Positions 1 through 11,790 of a stretch of DNA of 64,000 bases are shown piece by piece. How positions within the stretch are numbered: the stretch's first letter is position 1; every line of letters begins with the position of its first letter. A program made the translations under genes and the position numbers. The stretch lies in NCBI GenBank assembly GCA_951217055.1, contig OX578282.1:17175877-17239876 (forward strand), given 5' to 3'. The stretch is from Gerris lacustris (Eukaryota; Arthropoda; Insecta; Hemiptera; Gerridae). Under the pieces are notes generated by a model. That model was not told the origin of the DNA, ran no database searches, and saw only the letters and a list, made by a program, of their open reading frames with translations.

Positions 1-210
1 GTGGGTGGGTCTTAATTACATTTATTTGAATTTACAAAAAACTTTTAGCCAAGAAGATAGTTTTCGTTTTATAAAAGTGAATATTTGAGTATATAACAGA
101 AATGTTACCTTGCGATCAAAACCTTGACAAATATAATAAGAAATTTATTTTTAATTAAGGTTCAGAAAAAAATAAAAAATATGAAGGTAATCAAAATTTT
201 ATAATACTTT
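1..210. other. AT-rich intergenic sequence
   Basis: Nothing recognised. Confidence 0.6.
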
Positions 211-468
211 GGTTTATTTCTTTTGACTGTTACTCTCCAATGTTTTATTTATAGAATAAAAATTTGTATAGTTATTTATAAATTCCTTTGTTTTAATAAT
301 TATTAAGATAAAGGGACGTTAAGGCCAATGTACTTTTGGACAAAGGAATATCACACTTCTTGTTTTATAAGGGCAGTAACAGTCTGAAAAAGAACATTCC
401 GTACACCTTCTTTAGATTGTTACGCCCTTCTTTTTTTTATTATGGGAGTAACAGTCCCTAAAGTGCCA
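211..468 (-). mobile_element. Family-1 MITE, diverged copy
   Basis: Starts GGTTTATTTCTTTTGACTG and ends CCTAAAGTGCC, with the extra hairpin on the right (about 400-468). Flanks AATACTTT and AATATTTA agree at 6 of 8 positions. More diverged than the copies at 28 and 33 kb, so probably older. Confidence 0.7.
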
Positions 469-1025
469 ATATTTAAACAATTGAACGAATTAATGATTCA
501 ATAAATACTAACATAAATATTGTTTAGTTACAAGGGCACAACTTAGAAGAAGAATCAGATTCTTTTTTTACTTTCATTAGAATGGAAATTTAGACTAAAT
601 GGTGTTAAAAAAAATTTAAAGGGTGCCATGTTTTGCAAAAGTGTACTCCCTAGCATCCGGTTAAAAAAAACCCAGTTAGAAGTAGGAAAACAGTTGTTAA
701 GTTCTTAGTTATTTACTAAGCAATAAAGACTAACAGCTAAAACTATTGGAACCAATAGTTAGAACCAAGTTCAAGCACAGTTTTTTTTCCTTTCACTCAA
801 TTTTTTTTTACCCTTTCTCTCTCTCATACCTTCAAAGATTTCTCGATTGCATTGTATGCTAATGTTTTAGCGACCAACTCGTGGGGGTGATATACCATTA
901 CCTAAAACATTCCTTCCTTTATTCCCCTCTCAGACTTTTTCAATACAAAAAAAAGAAGTTATTCTCGTCCTTTTTCTTACAATTGAAAGCTGAGTTCTAA
1001 CAACTTTTTCTTCTCTCAATTTAAG

Positions 1026-1095
<70 letters not shown>

Positions 1096-1227
1096 CAAAC
1101 AATTAACTAGAGTGTCAGTGCCACCCCTCTTCCCATTTCCTGCCTTAATGTCTGGGAATCTCAACCCCTAGACACAGTTAAACACGCCAACCCTCTATTT
1201 CCCAAAAAAGAAAGAAAAAAAGAGGCT
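469..1227. other. Non-coding, pyrimidine-rich
   Basis: T-runs and CTCTC tracts at 780-1020, then the AT microsatellite. No gene-like signal. Confidence 0.6.
1028..1093. repeat. (AT)n microsatellite
   Basis: About 32 uninterrupted AT units. Confidence 0.98.
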
Positions 1228-1420
1228 GATTTAAAGAATTAAGAGAAATTAATCAATTTAGATTCTCAAATGGCTAACTCTCAACTTCTACTCGTCGCCA
1301 ATTACTTTATCTTCTTCTATATATACCTATTTAGTAAAATAAAAGCTATAGGCGATAACAAGTTAAGAATTAGCCACTTGAGAATCTAAATACATTTATT
1401 TCACTTAATTCTTTAAATAG
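1228..1420. mobile_element. Foldback element with about 70-bp arms
   Basis: The left arm 1228-1299 and right arm 1351-1420 are imperfect inverted repeats (TTTAAAGAATTAAG and TTTAGATTCTCAA...TGGCTAA are matched in reverse). A 50-bp spacer separates them. No target duplication was seen. Confidence 0.68.
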
Positions 1421-2375
1421 GTCTGTTCTCTAATATTTCTTTAATTGTTTATAGATGTACAAATGGAAATGTGTAATGTTTAATGGATAAAAATACTTCT
1501 TGCATACGAGTCCGCAAGACAGTGAGACATTTTCATGTGTTCGCTCTGCGTAAACTACCGACATAAAATGAAATAGAATCGGTAATTTATTCAAGTAATT
1601 GATAAAAGTAGATGAAAGATAATTTTTATTCTTATCTCCACACCGGCACTGCCGCGGATTGATTACAAACGACTGAAGTCAAAGGCGCCGGCCCGCCTTC
1701 TACGAATAACTTGTTAATATGCCTTCATACTAGGTAGGCTGAGAGTTGATAGCAACCTCCTGTACTTTCCTAACTCCCTGTCACACGTATAAATCTTTTC
1801 GACTTTCTTCGGCCCTATGATGTGCGGTGAAGGGAGGCCCAACAGCTGGAGACTGGATTACACTCCTCCTATTTTTAACTCCCTGTTATACTTTTCTGAG
1901 TTTTTAAGATAAAAGTAACGTAACGCTTTTTGAGTATGAAAATGTCAAAAAAAAGAGTGGTTTATTATATTTAATAAAATACTAAAGATGAACTTAGTTA
2001 GGATCGAAACGTTTCTAAACAACATGTAAATCGTTTTATTCACACCTATACAATATCCATCTACACTTACAATATCCATCAACACGAAAATCATCATTAT
2101 GAATCGTTTATATTACTTGTTAAAAGAAATAAAACACTGTTATTATAAAATATAAGTTTATTGGTTTATACCACAATTTTTAATTTATTATAAAAATCAG
2201 ACCGGTTTCATCTTATAAAAAATAATAACTTAGGAATTATTAATGTTCAATTCAAATTTCTGGACAAAGAAAAGTTGAAATTTTGATTAAAATCAAGACC
2301 TAGCATGTCTTAAGAACACTAAAAAGGGTTATCTGACAATTATGATTATATAAATATTATTATTATTATTTTATT
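1421..2375. other. Non-coding, with a GC-richer patch
   Basis: 1640-1860 is less AT-rich, but no frame is open and no structure was found. Confidence 0.55.
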
Positions 2376-3095
2376 GCTTCCTAGCTTACCGAAGGTAACG
2401 GAAGCATTGTGTTCACTTTTGAGAACGAAAAAATTTGATGTCTCCAATTTTATAAAAATTCCAAGACAGAAATCCGTTTTTCACATCAGGGAACATTTTA
2501 GGTCTCGTGTCTGTCTGTCTGTGGGTCTGTGTGTCCACGTCCCCAGAAACGTGTGAAGATAACTTGAGTAAAAAGTAGACCGATTTTGATGAAATTTGGT
2601 ACACATGTTCATTTTACCAATGCCCAGGACGAGTTCGTTGGACAACGTTATCCGCCCAAGCGTTGGCACGAAACACTCTCGTATACGTGAATTTCAAATT
2701 TAAAATTGGAATTTTAGGTCGAGAAAAAATAACTTCATCTATTCAATGAGACAAACATTTGTTCAAATACAATTTTTTAACAAAACCAACAGCGACACCG
2801 CTATGAAGTGTTAAAGATCGCTAAAACTATTAATAGTTTTTATTATAGAGAGAACGCGGGGAGGGGGGGGGGGGGGAGATAGACGAGGGGAATAGGAGGT
2901 GGCTTGGTTCCCCCACCTCTCTCTTTGAGCGACCTCTTCAATAGCACAGCACCTCGAGACCAGGCGACCAGGCTTTACTCGGAGGTAAATTTAATAAATT
3001 AGACAACAATGGATTTTAAAAGCCTAAAATCATTAAAGTATACGCGATAGGACATGAAGAAGCTATGTGCCACTCCAATTGGCTACATTCGTCTG
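2376..3095 (-). repeat. Repeat C copy, composite with repeat B
   Basis: The left end is the hairpin GCTTCC...TTACCGAAGGTAA...GGAAGC (2376-2405), followed by the family segment with AAGACAGAAATCCGTTTT and CATCAGGGAACATTTT. The right end is the family's other terminus (ATGTGCCACTCCAATTGG, near 3090). Between them, 2540-2830 is repeat B. Either long C elements contain B, or B inserted here. A 14-G run lies at 2863-2876. Confidence 0.65.
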
Positions 3096-5596
3096 TTTAT
3101 ATCTAAAGGTGGCATAATCTTTAACTGCGTACACAGGATCCATTAACATAGTCATAATTTTCCTTCCAAACAACTCTAGAATTTCAAATCCGTCAGCCCA
3201 TTCAACATCTATAAAAAATACTCTTATATTCAAAACAACATCAAACGTTGCTAGCATATGAGATTTGAAATCATTAGTCTGTACTTTGGATTCAACTAGA
3301 GTTTTTGCCATATGAATTCCAGAGCGTCAAATGAATAGATGCTTTCCAACATTGAATTCTTAATAGTGACGTCAATATTAAAAATATTAAACGTCTAAAT
3401 ATATCGATAAATGCCATTACAAAACCCAACAAAAACACTTGTGTAAAAAATCGGTCCGAGACAACTCGGACAAACTTTCTCATAGAAGTTAATAATTACT
3501 TAGCTCAGTGTTTTCCATTTATTAGTTTTCGTAGGTACATTTTATTATTATTGAACATTTTATCAAAACGTGTCATAAAAATAACTTCTCGGATGGGAAT
3601 CGAACCAGGCTTCTCTCCGTCCGCGTTTAAAGTTATTTTCTCAGCAACTAGATTTTTTCCCGGGAAACGAATTATATCGTTAGATTTGTATTTAAATGGA
3701 CTACATTTTAGAATTTTTAATCTAAATCGTCGGAACCGTTTTCCAGAAATAATTTTTGTCAGAGTTTTTGGAGGGAAGCGCCCCCAAATTTGGAGCTAAA
3801 ATTCATTTCTCGATTTCGCCACGGGGTATGATTTTTCTGAACATGTATGCATAATTTCGTCAAAATCAGCTTAGAAGTTTAGGCTCAAGACGTCTGCAAA
3901 GACAGACATTTTTTAAAAACCACTTTTTTCCTTTCAGAGGACTTCAAAACGGGTAACTTCATAAAAATCGAATTTCTTTAAACAAGAAAGTACAAAATAT
4001 GCCAAGCCTAGCGTAAAAGATAGTGAGATCATTTTAGCCAAAGGCTCCCCCCGTCCAAGAAATGTCTACTAGGTCTAATTTATCCAGCACAAGAGAGAGA
4101 TGTTGTTTGTCTGTCCTCCCTCTCTATTCTCTGTCCGTCAAAAACTTAAATTTTTATTTCCCACATCACTCAACATGTTTAAATTTAAAAAAAAAAAATG
4201 AATTTACGTGAAAAGACAGTTTATATTATTCCTTCAAGATGACCTCCAAAGACGCTCCTATATCTAACAAAATTGAATTAAGTTTAAAATGGAAATTATA
4301 TAAATGGAAATTATAATATAGATTAAGGATTGTGACAATGAAGAAAATTTATTTTCCCATTGGTAAACTAGGTGGTTAAGGGAAAATTATTGTACACGGG
4401 AATTGTTTAAACGTTTATAATAATTGAGTAATAACTTCAATACTTTCCTTTTCCTAATAGAACTGTCATTCTTAAGATAGGAATTTCTATTTTAAATCAT
4501 CGTATTATAAGGCAATTTACGGTAGCATAACTTAACGAAGATAAGAAGAAAGAGAATTAAACTTTAACAAGTTTAAAAAGTTGTTTGAAATTAGCCGCTC
4601 GATGTACGAAATTATCCGCTTGATATGGTTGGAAAGGTTGTAAAAAAAATCCAATAATGAACCGGAACTCTATTCAATTAAGTTAATCAAAGAAAACCCG
4701 AGTCAAGGAACCCTCTCCCTTCGGAGTCGAGACTTGCTTTTGTGAATGTTAAATCTTCGGGGGGCATCTCTCCCCTCCACTTTCTGATGCAGCCCCCCAC
4801 AAGGACTCGGCTTCAAACTATAAAATATTCAGTGCAATTAAATGACTTTACCAAGCGGTTTGCTTAGCTCACAAGCCAGATGAGACTACACTTTAACCCC
4901 CGTCCTCTTTTCCTTTTGCAGAGCCTCGGCCCACTTCCCTCAAAATAAACACCGGTTAAATGCACTAACGCTGAAGAATAAATTAGTTCAAATGTCTTCA
5001 CTTTGAATAACAAAACGTTTTCCCCTTTTGCTCTAGCGAGAATAAACAGTGCTGCAAGGATATATTTAAGTCATGATTAAACATGAAAAGACGTTAACAG
5101 ACTTCGATTTATAAATGAAAAAGCACTGCAATTCGGAATTTCTATCCAAGTCAAATAATGCTGAAAGGTCTTGTAAATACAGAACCTATTTGTTTGTTAT
5201 TTCTTGTTTTGGATGGATCATACGGAATTCTGTATATTGTTACTACACGCTAGGGACTACTTTGAAACACAAGCTTGAACAACACCCACGCACTGCGGGG
5301 CACGTATCCTACAACATACCGCAATATATTTTTTCCATACTGTTGGTTTTAACTTGTCGGAGTCGGATCTCTCCCGGGAAATTACTGCTGCATCATTTGA
5401 GTTTATTTAAAAAAGTTGAGTAAGGACGAAGAATTTCTCCTTAACTCTTTTATTAACACAAAGAAAAGAATTTTTTTCCTAATATAGTCGACGTTTTTTA
5501 CTTGTAAAAGTTAAAAGATGTATCGGCAGTGAATTAGCAGATGAATTAAAATAAACTAAACTTAAAGATTACTGACTATATAGTTTAGGAATGAGA
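3096..5596. other. Non-coding stretch with one tRNA-like B box
   Basis: At about 3597-3620 the minus strand has CTGGTTCGATTCCCA, a B-box-like word, without a convincing A box or acceptor stem. The 102-aa open frame at 5115-5423 has no domain and ordinary AT-rich composition, so it is not called. Confidence 0.5.
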
Positions 5597-6325
5597 AAAA
5601 CTGTCTGCCAATGAGTTTGGCATACATCCTATTTCGTATGCTTTAATGCATTTTTGCTTCTGCAAACCATTATTGTCTAATTTAGTTAATTTTTCCTTTT
5701 ATTTTAAATTCCCTATGATTTTTTTTTTTTTTAAACAATGAATTAATGTATCAAATTAGCAAAATTTAAAAAGCGTAGGCGGTTGAAATTAATGTCGGGC
5801 TATCTGCGGGATACTTTCGACAAACCATCCAAATTTCATAAAAATCAGAGGACTTTTGACTTTTTACTTTTGAAGATATAGGTGTAAATAAATGTATGTT
5901 AGTGCGCATGTGCAAGAGAAACAAATGGGCACAGAAGGTTGAAACTTATATGGAAACAACGGCACTTCTTTAGACTGTTACTCCCCTTATAAAAACAGAA
6001 GTATTATATTGCTTTGTCCCAAAGTACATTGGAATAAACATCCCTTTGTCTTAATATTTATTTAGTCAGTCATTTATATTCTAGAAAAAACATAGGGGAG
6101 TAACAATCTAAAGAAGTACCAAAACAGCCATAGGCTACTTAAACCGTACCATCTAAATTTTATTAAAATAGGATGGGTAATTTTTAAGACATGTTGGTTC
6201 GCAAAAATTAAGCGACAGACCGTCAGATGCGGAACCAAAAACGTCCCCTGATGTCTAAAACGGATTTCTGACTTGGCATTTTTGAAAACACATAATTCCG
6301 TTACCTTCGGTAAACTTGGAAGCAG
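5597..6325 (+). repeat. Repeat C copy carrying a nested family-1 MITE
   Basis: Runs from CTGTCTGCCAATGAGTTTGGC to CCGTTACCTTCGGTAAAC-TTGGAAGC. The body matches the copies at 42846-43357 and 24484-25068. The MITE at 5961-6120 splits it, with flanking C sequence collinear on both sides. Confidence 0.72.
5953..6128 (+). mobile_element. Family-1 MITE, 160-bp form, inserted in repeat C
   Basis: The body is 5961-6120. It starts GGCACTTCTTTAGACTG and ends CTAAAGAAGTACC, with inverted ends of about 26 bp. GAAACAAC and AAAACAGC flank it, an 8-bp duplication with two differences. It interrupts a copy of repeat C, whose sequence resumes on the other side. Confidence 0.8.
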
Positions 6326-6404
6326 AACGAAAATTGAATAGGTTAAATAAATGCAAAAATAATATTTGGCATGGTCAATAATATCGGTTCAGGATTTTGC
6401 AGAA

Positions 6405-6712
6405 GGTTGAAATTTATATGGGACTAACAATGGGCTAATAATGACCAAGTTTCCAAATTTAATTTCAATAGTAGTCATTTCATAGACATAGTTTCAAATT
6501 TCATTAATATCGGATGAGCAGTTTTTATGATATTTGGTTTCGGAAAAAATGAGCGAAAGACCAACAGACAGACAGACCAACAAACAAACACACACCAAAA
6601 ATGTTTTCTGATGTCTGAAATGGATTTCTGTCTTGGAATTTTTGAAATCGGAGATTTAAAAAATTTCCGTTCTTTAGAACGATCAAATAGCTTCTGGTAC
6701 CTTAGCTTGGAA
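6405..6712 (+). repeat. Repeat C fragment, hairpin half
   Basis: Repeats the second half of the family: GTTGAAATTTATATGGGAC, ATTAATATCGGATGAGCAG, GACAGACAGACC, then TGTCTGAAATGGATTTCTG. It ends in a decayed hairpin (ACCTTAGCTTGGAAGG). Confidence 0.65.
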
Positions 6713-7842
6713 GGAAAAATCTTTGTAAAATTGTATTAGTGAATGTAGTTTACGGCTACACTACATAATATTTTAGTCGCGACTAATCAATATCTTAATT
6801 TACTGAGAATTTTTATGGCAAGAGGAATCAGATTTAAATTGTATTTTGAATATGTGTTGAACGTTTATTGACGAAGTCGTGAGATTAACGGTTGTTTAAA
6901 ATCTCTTTAAGGCGTATAATGCACAGGAAGAGGAAGATAAGTTAATAGTAACAGGGTGGAATACGTATAAAGCTTCTCTGATGAGATAAGATTAGAAGAA
7001 GGTTTCGTTTTACCAAAGATTAAAGTTAGAAGAAGTGTCAGAGGCTAGAGAGAGTGTGACCCAAGTTGATGTCCAAACAGACCTTTCACGACCACAGGCC
7101 ACAGGGTTTTACCCTTTTAGAAGAGGGTTTACGTTACTCCACGCTACATAAACGTTACCAGGACAACATCCTAGTCGAGTGGGTATCCAATCTTGTCCAC
7201 TACTCGAGAAGGGATACCGAAAAGGGAAACCCCAGTATCAGTTGAAGCATCGGTGTAATAATGATTTCCCCTTGAAAAGGGTGGGTTTACCGAGAGGAAA
7301 GAGCAAAGGACAAGGAAATGTAGTTACAAGGAAAGTAAAACAAGGGTCGGTGTAATGAGTGAACCCAGGGGTTTGGATGGGGTTGCAGCTAATTTATCCC
7401 GAGGGTTGAGCTGCCAGGACATCGAGGCCATCCCGTGCCTTGGATAACGTTCTTCATTAAGCCTAACACACACCTCACTCTTGACGTCTTAACTACGTAA
7501 ACCAATTACCTTCCTGCTGTCTAATCTCTCGGAGCACGTTAACTAAACACGTACTATTATAACTCCACACATAACCATGCGATAATGTCACCAGCAAGAA
7601 TAATCATAAGAGAAGTACAAAATTCGTGACGGGAACATGAATTTCCCTTGATCAAGAGGGAGAGAATAAATTAGTACACAAATATTTCATGAGAATGTCC
7701 ATGGATCCTACACCTAGGAAGAAAGAAACCCTTAAACATCCCAAAGATTAGGAAGACTCCCCTGCCTCTTCTTATATTATCTTAGTGTAATCTGATCCAT
7801 AGTTTCCTGCAAGGGGAACTTATTACACTCCTCGTGAATTAA
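6713..7842. other. Non-coding, moderately GC-rich
   Basis: 7050-7480 is purine-rich with many stops in all frames. No element recognised. Confidence 0.5.
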
Positions 7843-7846
7843 AATA

Positions 7847-8310
7847 GTCTGCCAATTAGTGTGGCACATAGCTACCTCGCGCCCTATTTCGTATACTTCA
7901 ATGATTTTATGCATTTACAACCTATATTTGTAAAATGTATTTCATTTTCCTCCCGGTTTTTAATCTGTAAAAAGAGTTTAGATTTTGCTTAAAAGGTAAC
8001 GGAAGCTATGTGATCGTTCTGAAGAAGAACAATTTTTTAACCTCCGCTTTCAAAAATGCAAGACAGAAATCCGTTTCAGACATCAGGGAACAATTACGGG
8101 TTCACGTCTGTCGGTCTTTCGGTCTGTTAGTCACTCACTTTTTGCGAACCAACACATCTTAAATTTTTTTTTTTTATATTAAATTTGGATTGCATGGTTA
8201 GGCCATTGTTGGTTCCATATGAGGGTCAACCATCTGCTCTTATTTGTTTCTCTTCCACATGCGCACAAACATACCTTTATTTACACCTATATAGGAATTA
8301 ATAGAATCAT
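7847..8310. repeat. Two repeat C fragments in opposite orientation
   Basis: 7847-7960 is the GTCTGCCAATTAGTGTGGC terminus on the plus strand. 7976-8310 is the hairpin half on the minus strand (AAAGGTAACGGAAGC, then GACAGAAATCCGTTTC). The head-to-head join shows rearrangement after insertion. Confidence 0.62.
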
Positions 8311-9136
8311 AGTACCATGCAATCCTTAAAAAAATTATGAATTACATAGAAATAAAGAATACTGATTTATAATGCTATAATTTTACAAAGAAAAGAGTGT
8401 TCGTAACTAAATTAGCCGTAACAAAATTTATCACGAGCGGATTAATAACTTTAAAGATTTGTTGTTTGATAACTATAAAACTAAATGAAGTCTATTTAAA
8501 TCTTACCAATTAATAACTACTGAGCATAACTATTACTAAATTATCCTTACAATGTGGCTAATAGGAGCCCATCCTGTCATTAATTTCTACAAATAAAAAA
8601 ACAGCTATCTAGTCGGCCCGAGCTATTGAGTAACAAATTGTTATTGTTATTATTATTACTAGAAATAACTCAAATAAAAAAAGGGATTGTTGGCAGATTA
8701 CGACATTTTTCTTAAGAGCTTCTATAAGTAGAAATCAAGTATTCAAGAGCACTTACACCCACATTACCACTAAGGAATAGTGCACTTGGATTCTGAAACA
8801 AATCCAACAGAAAATCCATGGAAAAAATATTATTTTAAGTGCAGTATAACTGACAGCTTCTTTTTTAGATAAAAAAAAATTTAATGCGAAAAAAAACTAA
8901 ATGGGAATTGTTTATTTTTTTACTATTTAGTCTCGTCAACAGACGTGGGTGAAACTTCAATCTACAAAAAAATAAATGTACAGAATTAAGTTCGTTGGTA
9001 TTATTAAATTAATTAGTTGGTATTGGTAAATTCTAATTAGCAATTCAAATTTTTAAGTTTTTAGGTAGTATTCATATTACAGAAAGATTAAATTTTACTT
9101 TAAATCAAATTATAATTATCATTAACTACGGGAGAC
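8311..9136. other. AT-rich intergenic sequence
   Basis: Nothing recognised apart from short TTATTA runs. Confidence 0.55.
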
Positions 9137-9246
9137 ATCAGAGAAAAATAGACCCCCGCACCGGGACTTGAACCACGGGCCTCCTATATATCCGTTACAG
9201 GCGCTCTTACCAACTGAGCTATACGGGAGAATGATTTTTCTCTGAC
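9137..9246 (-). repeat. Inverted repeat enclosing the tRNA-like sequence
   Basis: ATCAGAGAAAAAT (9137-9149) and ATTTTTCTCTGAC (9234-9246) are inverse at 12 of 13 positions and sit just outside the two halves of the acceptor stem. A transcript could extend the acceptor stem into a long hairpin. CTACGGGAGAC also occurs outside the left arm as a direct copy of the acceptor region. Confidence 0.7.
9152..9230 (-). other. tRNA-like sequence (pol III boxes, imperfect cloverleaf)
   Basis: The minus strand has an A box TAGCTCAGTTGG with a perfect D stem (GCTC/GAGC), a B box GGTTCAAGTCC, and an acceptor stem TCTCCCG that can pair with CGGGGGT at six of seven positions. The anticodon loop would need 9 nt and the T stem lacks a base (CCGTGG against CCCGG). 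It therefore looks like a tRNA-derived element or pseudogene rather than a working tRNA. The anticodon cannot be assigned safely. Confidence 0.6.
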
Positions 9247-10463
9247 GTTACCGATACAAATTCCCCGAATCCAAGCTTTCAATCTTTTCTACAAGTCTAG
9301 CAAGCCAAATATTCACGGCAATAGAACTAGACCGAGAATTAACGCCTATAATTATGAAGTACTCAATTAGTACTAATTAGCGTCAATTTAAAATTACAGA
9401 TATTTGATGATTAAAAAAAATAGAAAATTTTATCAATAAAAAAAAAATATTTTAATGGAATTCAGCAAGGGACCACATTACTCCACACATTGGAATCACA
9501 ATCGTTGTATAAAGTTGATTTGACACGGTAATGCGCAGAAAATGCGAATAGCAGATACATTTAAGAAAGTATTAAGAAGAGTTCAAAAACATATTTTAGG
9601 AAAAGCTAGAATTCTACCTTTTTTAAAAAAAAAAAAAATCAAGAACAAATAACACTAAAAGAAGTTTAAGTGTGACTGAACTAAGTTTACATAAAAAGGT
9701 ATTTATGTTCTCTCCAGAGCGGAGTTACAAGACAAACACTCAAGTCTGGACCCCCACAAGCTTCCAGTCCATACAGTTCTCGCCTCTACAACTACTCATA
9801 GGTAAATATTTAAAAGAAAAAGAAAAAATAACAGTAGTTCAAACTATTCCCGTTCACACCTACCTAATCTTAACTCGTTCTACATATTAACTTAGCTATC
9901 TCTTCTCGCTTTGGAGAATTTATAATAATTCCAAAACAATTCGTTGTAACAAATTTAAATGACACTTTGTTTATATGAGTTTTACATTGACTACTAGCAA
10001 GATAGTACTTCGCAACGGAGTGTGTAATTTGTAATATATTTATTTTTAATATCATAGGTTTAACTACCGTCCAGAAACATGAACATTTTGTTGGCTAAAC
10101 AAGAATATCGAGACCCCACAGGGAGTTTCTTGCCACCCCCCCCCCCTTATTGCTTACTTCCCGAAGAAAGGTCCTTTCCTAAAGTATTAAATTCCTAACT
10201 TAAGAAGATCAATTTAGGCTCAATTTCCTCTTCCTGTTTCTGAGAGCTGTGATAAAGTTATTAGTTATATATTATTGTTTTAATCTTTTTATGTTTTTGT
10301 TTGTTAGTTGTTGACCTTTTCAAATTAGTACCGGGGACCTCCCGGACGAAAGGACCCCCCCCCCCCCCCCCCTCGATCTTGGTCTCATTTTTCTTCTCTC
10401 ACTATTCCCTATTGATTGAGGCCTGAGGCCGCCAACTTGAATCAAAATTAAGTCAATGATTAG
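9247..10463. other. AT-rich intergenic sequence with two C runs
   Basis: Short open frames at 9672-10055 look random. Homopolymers are listed separately. Confidence 0.55.
10355..10372. repeat. C homopolymer (18)
   Basis: An uninterrupted C run. A shorter one (11 C) lies at 10136-10146. Confidence 0.95.
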
Positions 10464-10852
10464 AAAGCCCTTTCACGGGGCCCGGGTGGCTCGGAGGATA
10501 GAGCGCTCGTCTTGCGATAAGGCAAGTTACGCAGCCTCGAGCAGGGTCAGAAGATGGATGGATGACCGCTTCTGACCACAGCTCTGGGTTCGATTCCCAG
10601 ACCGGGCCCCCCGCTCAATGTCCACCCAGCATTGTTTAAACAAATGGGAAGCTCCTCGAAAGAGTGGCGCCACCAGGTTTCGAGTGGTTGTAATACAACT
10701 AGGACGGAGTCATGGTTAACGGCCATATCGTCACACGAGTATGTGAAGATTTCGGTCCCAAACCCGGATTTGTTCAATGGGCCCACCTTAGTGGCCTGCG
10801 TTTTCGGGTGTAAAAGCCCCCCGGAATAAAAAAGAAGAAAAAGCCCATTCAC
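10464..10852 (+). mobile_element. tRNA-headed SINE with 13-bp target duplications
   Basis: The body is 10477-10839. The flanks AAAGCCCTTTCAC (10464-10476) and AAAGCCCATTCAC (10840-10852) differ at one base, a target duplication of the kind left by LINE-driven insertion. The 5' part is tRNA-like with an A-box-like TGGCTCGGAGG and a perfect B box GGTTCGATTCC. A 3' body of about 225 bp follows, ending in an A-rich tail (GAATAAAAAAGAAGAAA). It would be transcribed by RNA polymerase III and mobilised by a LINE in trans. The SINE family is not recognised. Open frames on both strands within it are not genes. Confidence 0.85.
10477..10610 (+). other. tRNA-like SINE head with an enlarged variable region
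   Basis: GGGGCCCGG at the start pairs with CCGGGCCCC at the end. The T arm CTGGG-TTCGATT-CCCAG is perfect, with the B box at 10587-10597. Between the anticodon region and the T arm lies about 55 bp of extra sequence including a hairpin with stem GGTCAGAAG/CTTCTGACC. The head is about 134 bp, against 72-90 for a normal tRNA, so it is not a functional tRNA gene. Confidence 0.75.
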
Positions 10853-11790
10853 TAAAGTAGTTCATGTCATAAAAGGGAGCTAACTTCCAAATTTCAAGAT
10901 TCTAGTGCAGTTGGTTACGGAGATATCTTCGTGACAAATTGTGGATATAATTGGTCGCCATATTGAACCAAGATGACATTACATAAAAGATTTCTTATCA
11001 AGTATTTAGATTTAGGGCCTTAAAAAACCAATCTGCACAAAATTTCTAGGTCATACGTCCAGTGGTTCTAGAGATCATGATGAGGCAGTCAGTGGTATTA
11101 GTAGTAGCAGTGATTTAATAGTTTAGTGAGCATAATGGCTTAAAAACGACTCCTTTTATTCAATTAGTATAAATTTATCCAAATTTTGATTTATCAAATG
11201 ATATTGTAGGTCCAAATATAAAAGCACCATAGTCAGGATTGAACGTCACACTTAAATTATACTTGTAACGTACTAATCTGAGAATCTTCAGGGACGAATG
11301 ATTTGGATAATAGGAAAGAACTTAATAGCTTAATGCAATCAAAGAGGTCAATCTTACTAGAATTAGTCTATGCATAGTTGGTCTGTAGGTATCTTAAAAC
11401 AAAATCTAGATTAAAGCTTCTCTAACGTAAGTTTAAACAATGGAAAGGGTGGGTGTGATATAATATTGTTATTATCGGCCAAACCTAATATCCTCAGATT
11501 CCTTTGATGCATTCAAATTGAACAAAGACTTTATCTTGATTATTTGATAGAGCTCTTTCGGTTCATGACTTTGAATAACCCTTTTCCGCTTTAAGTCTTT
11601 TAGAACCTTCGGTATTAAATGTTATTTCGCTTTAACACTGAATGACAAATAAGATAAGATAAATTAAATGAATACGAATCAAATAATAAAACATTAAACA
11701 GTAATAACAAAGAAAGTGTAAATTTCGTATAAATTAATAAAATTTTAATATTTAATCGTACACTAATTGCTACACAAGTAAACGATTTTA
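10853..11790. other. Non-coding, possibly old repeat
   Basis: The 10860-11100 stretch has the phrasing of diverged repeats (TTTCAAGATTCTAGTGCAG) but no second copy in this window. Confidence 0.45.

Noticed and set aside
3594..3700. Minus-strand tRNA around CTGGTTCGATTCCCA
   Set aside because: Only the B-box region fits. The acceptor stem has no partner and the A box is poor.
5115..5423. 102-aa plus-strand open frame
   Set aside because: No domain, no neighbouring exon signal, length within chance for this much sequence.
9152..9230. Functional tRNA gene
   Set aside because: The anticodon loop would have nine bases and the T stem is missing a base. The D arm and boxes are good, so it is reported only as tRNA-like.
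10547..10852. 101-aa minus-strand frame as a gene
   Set aside because: It lies inside the SINE between its target duplications.
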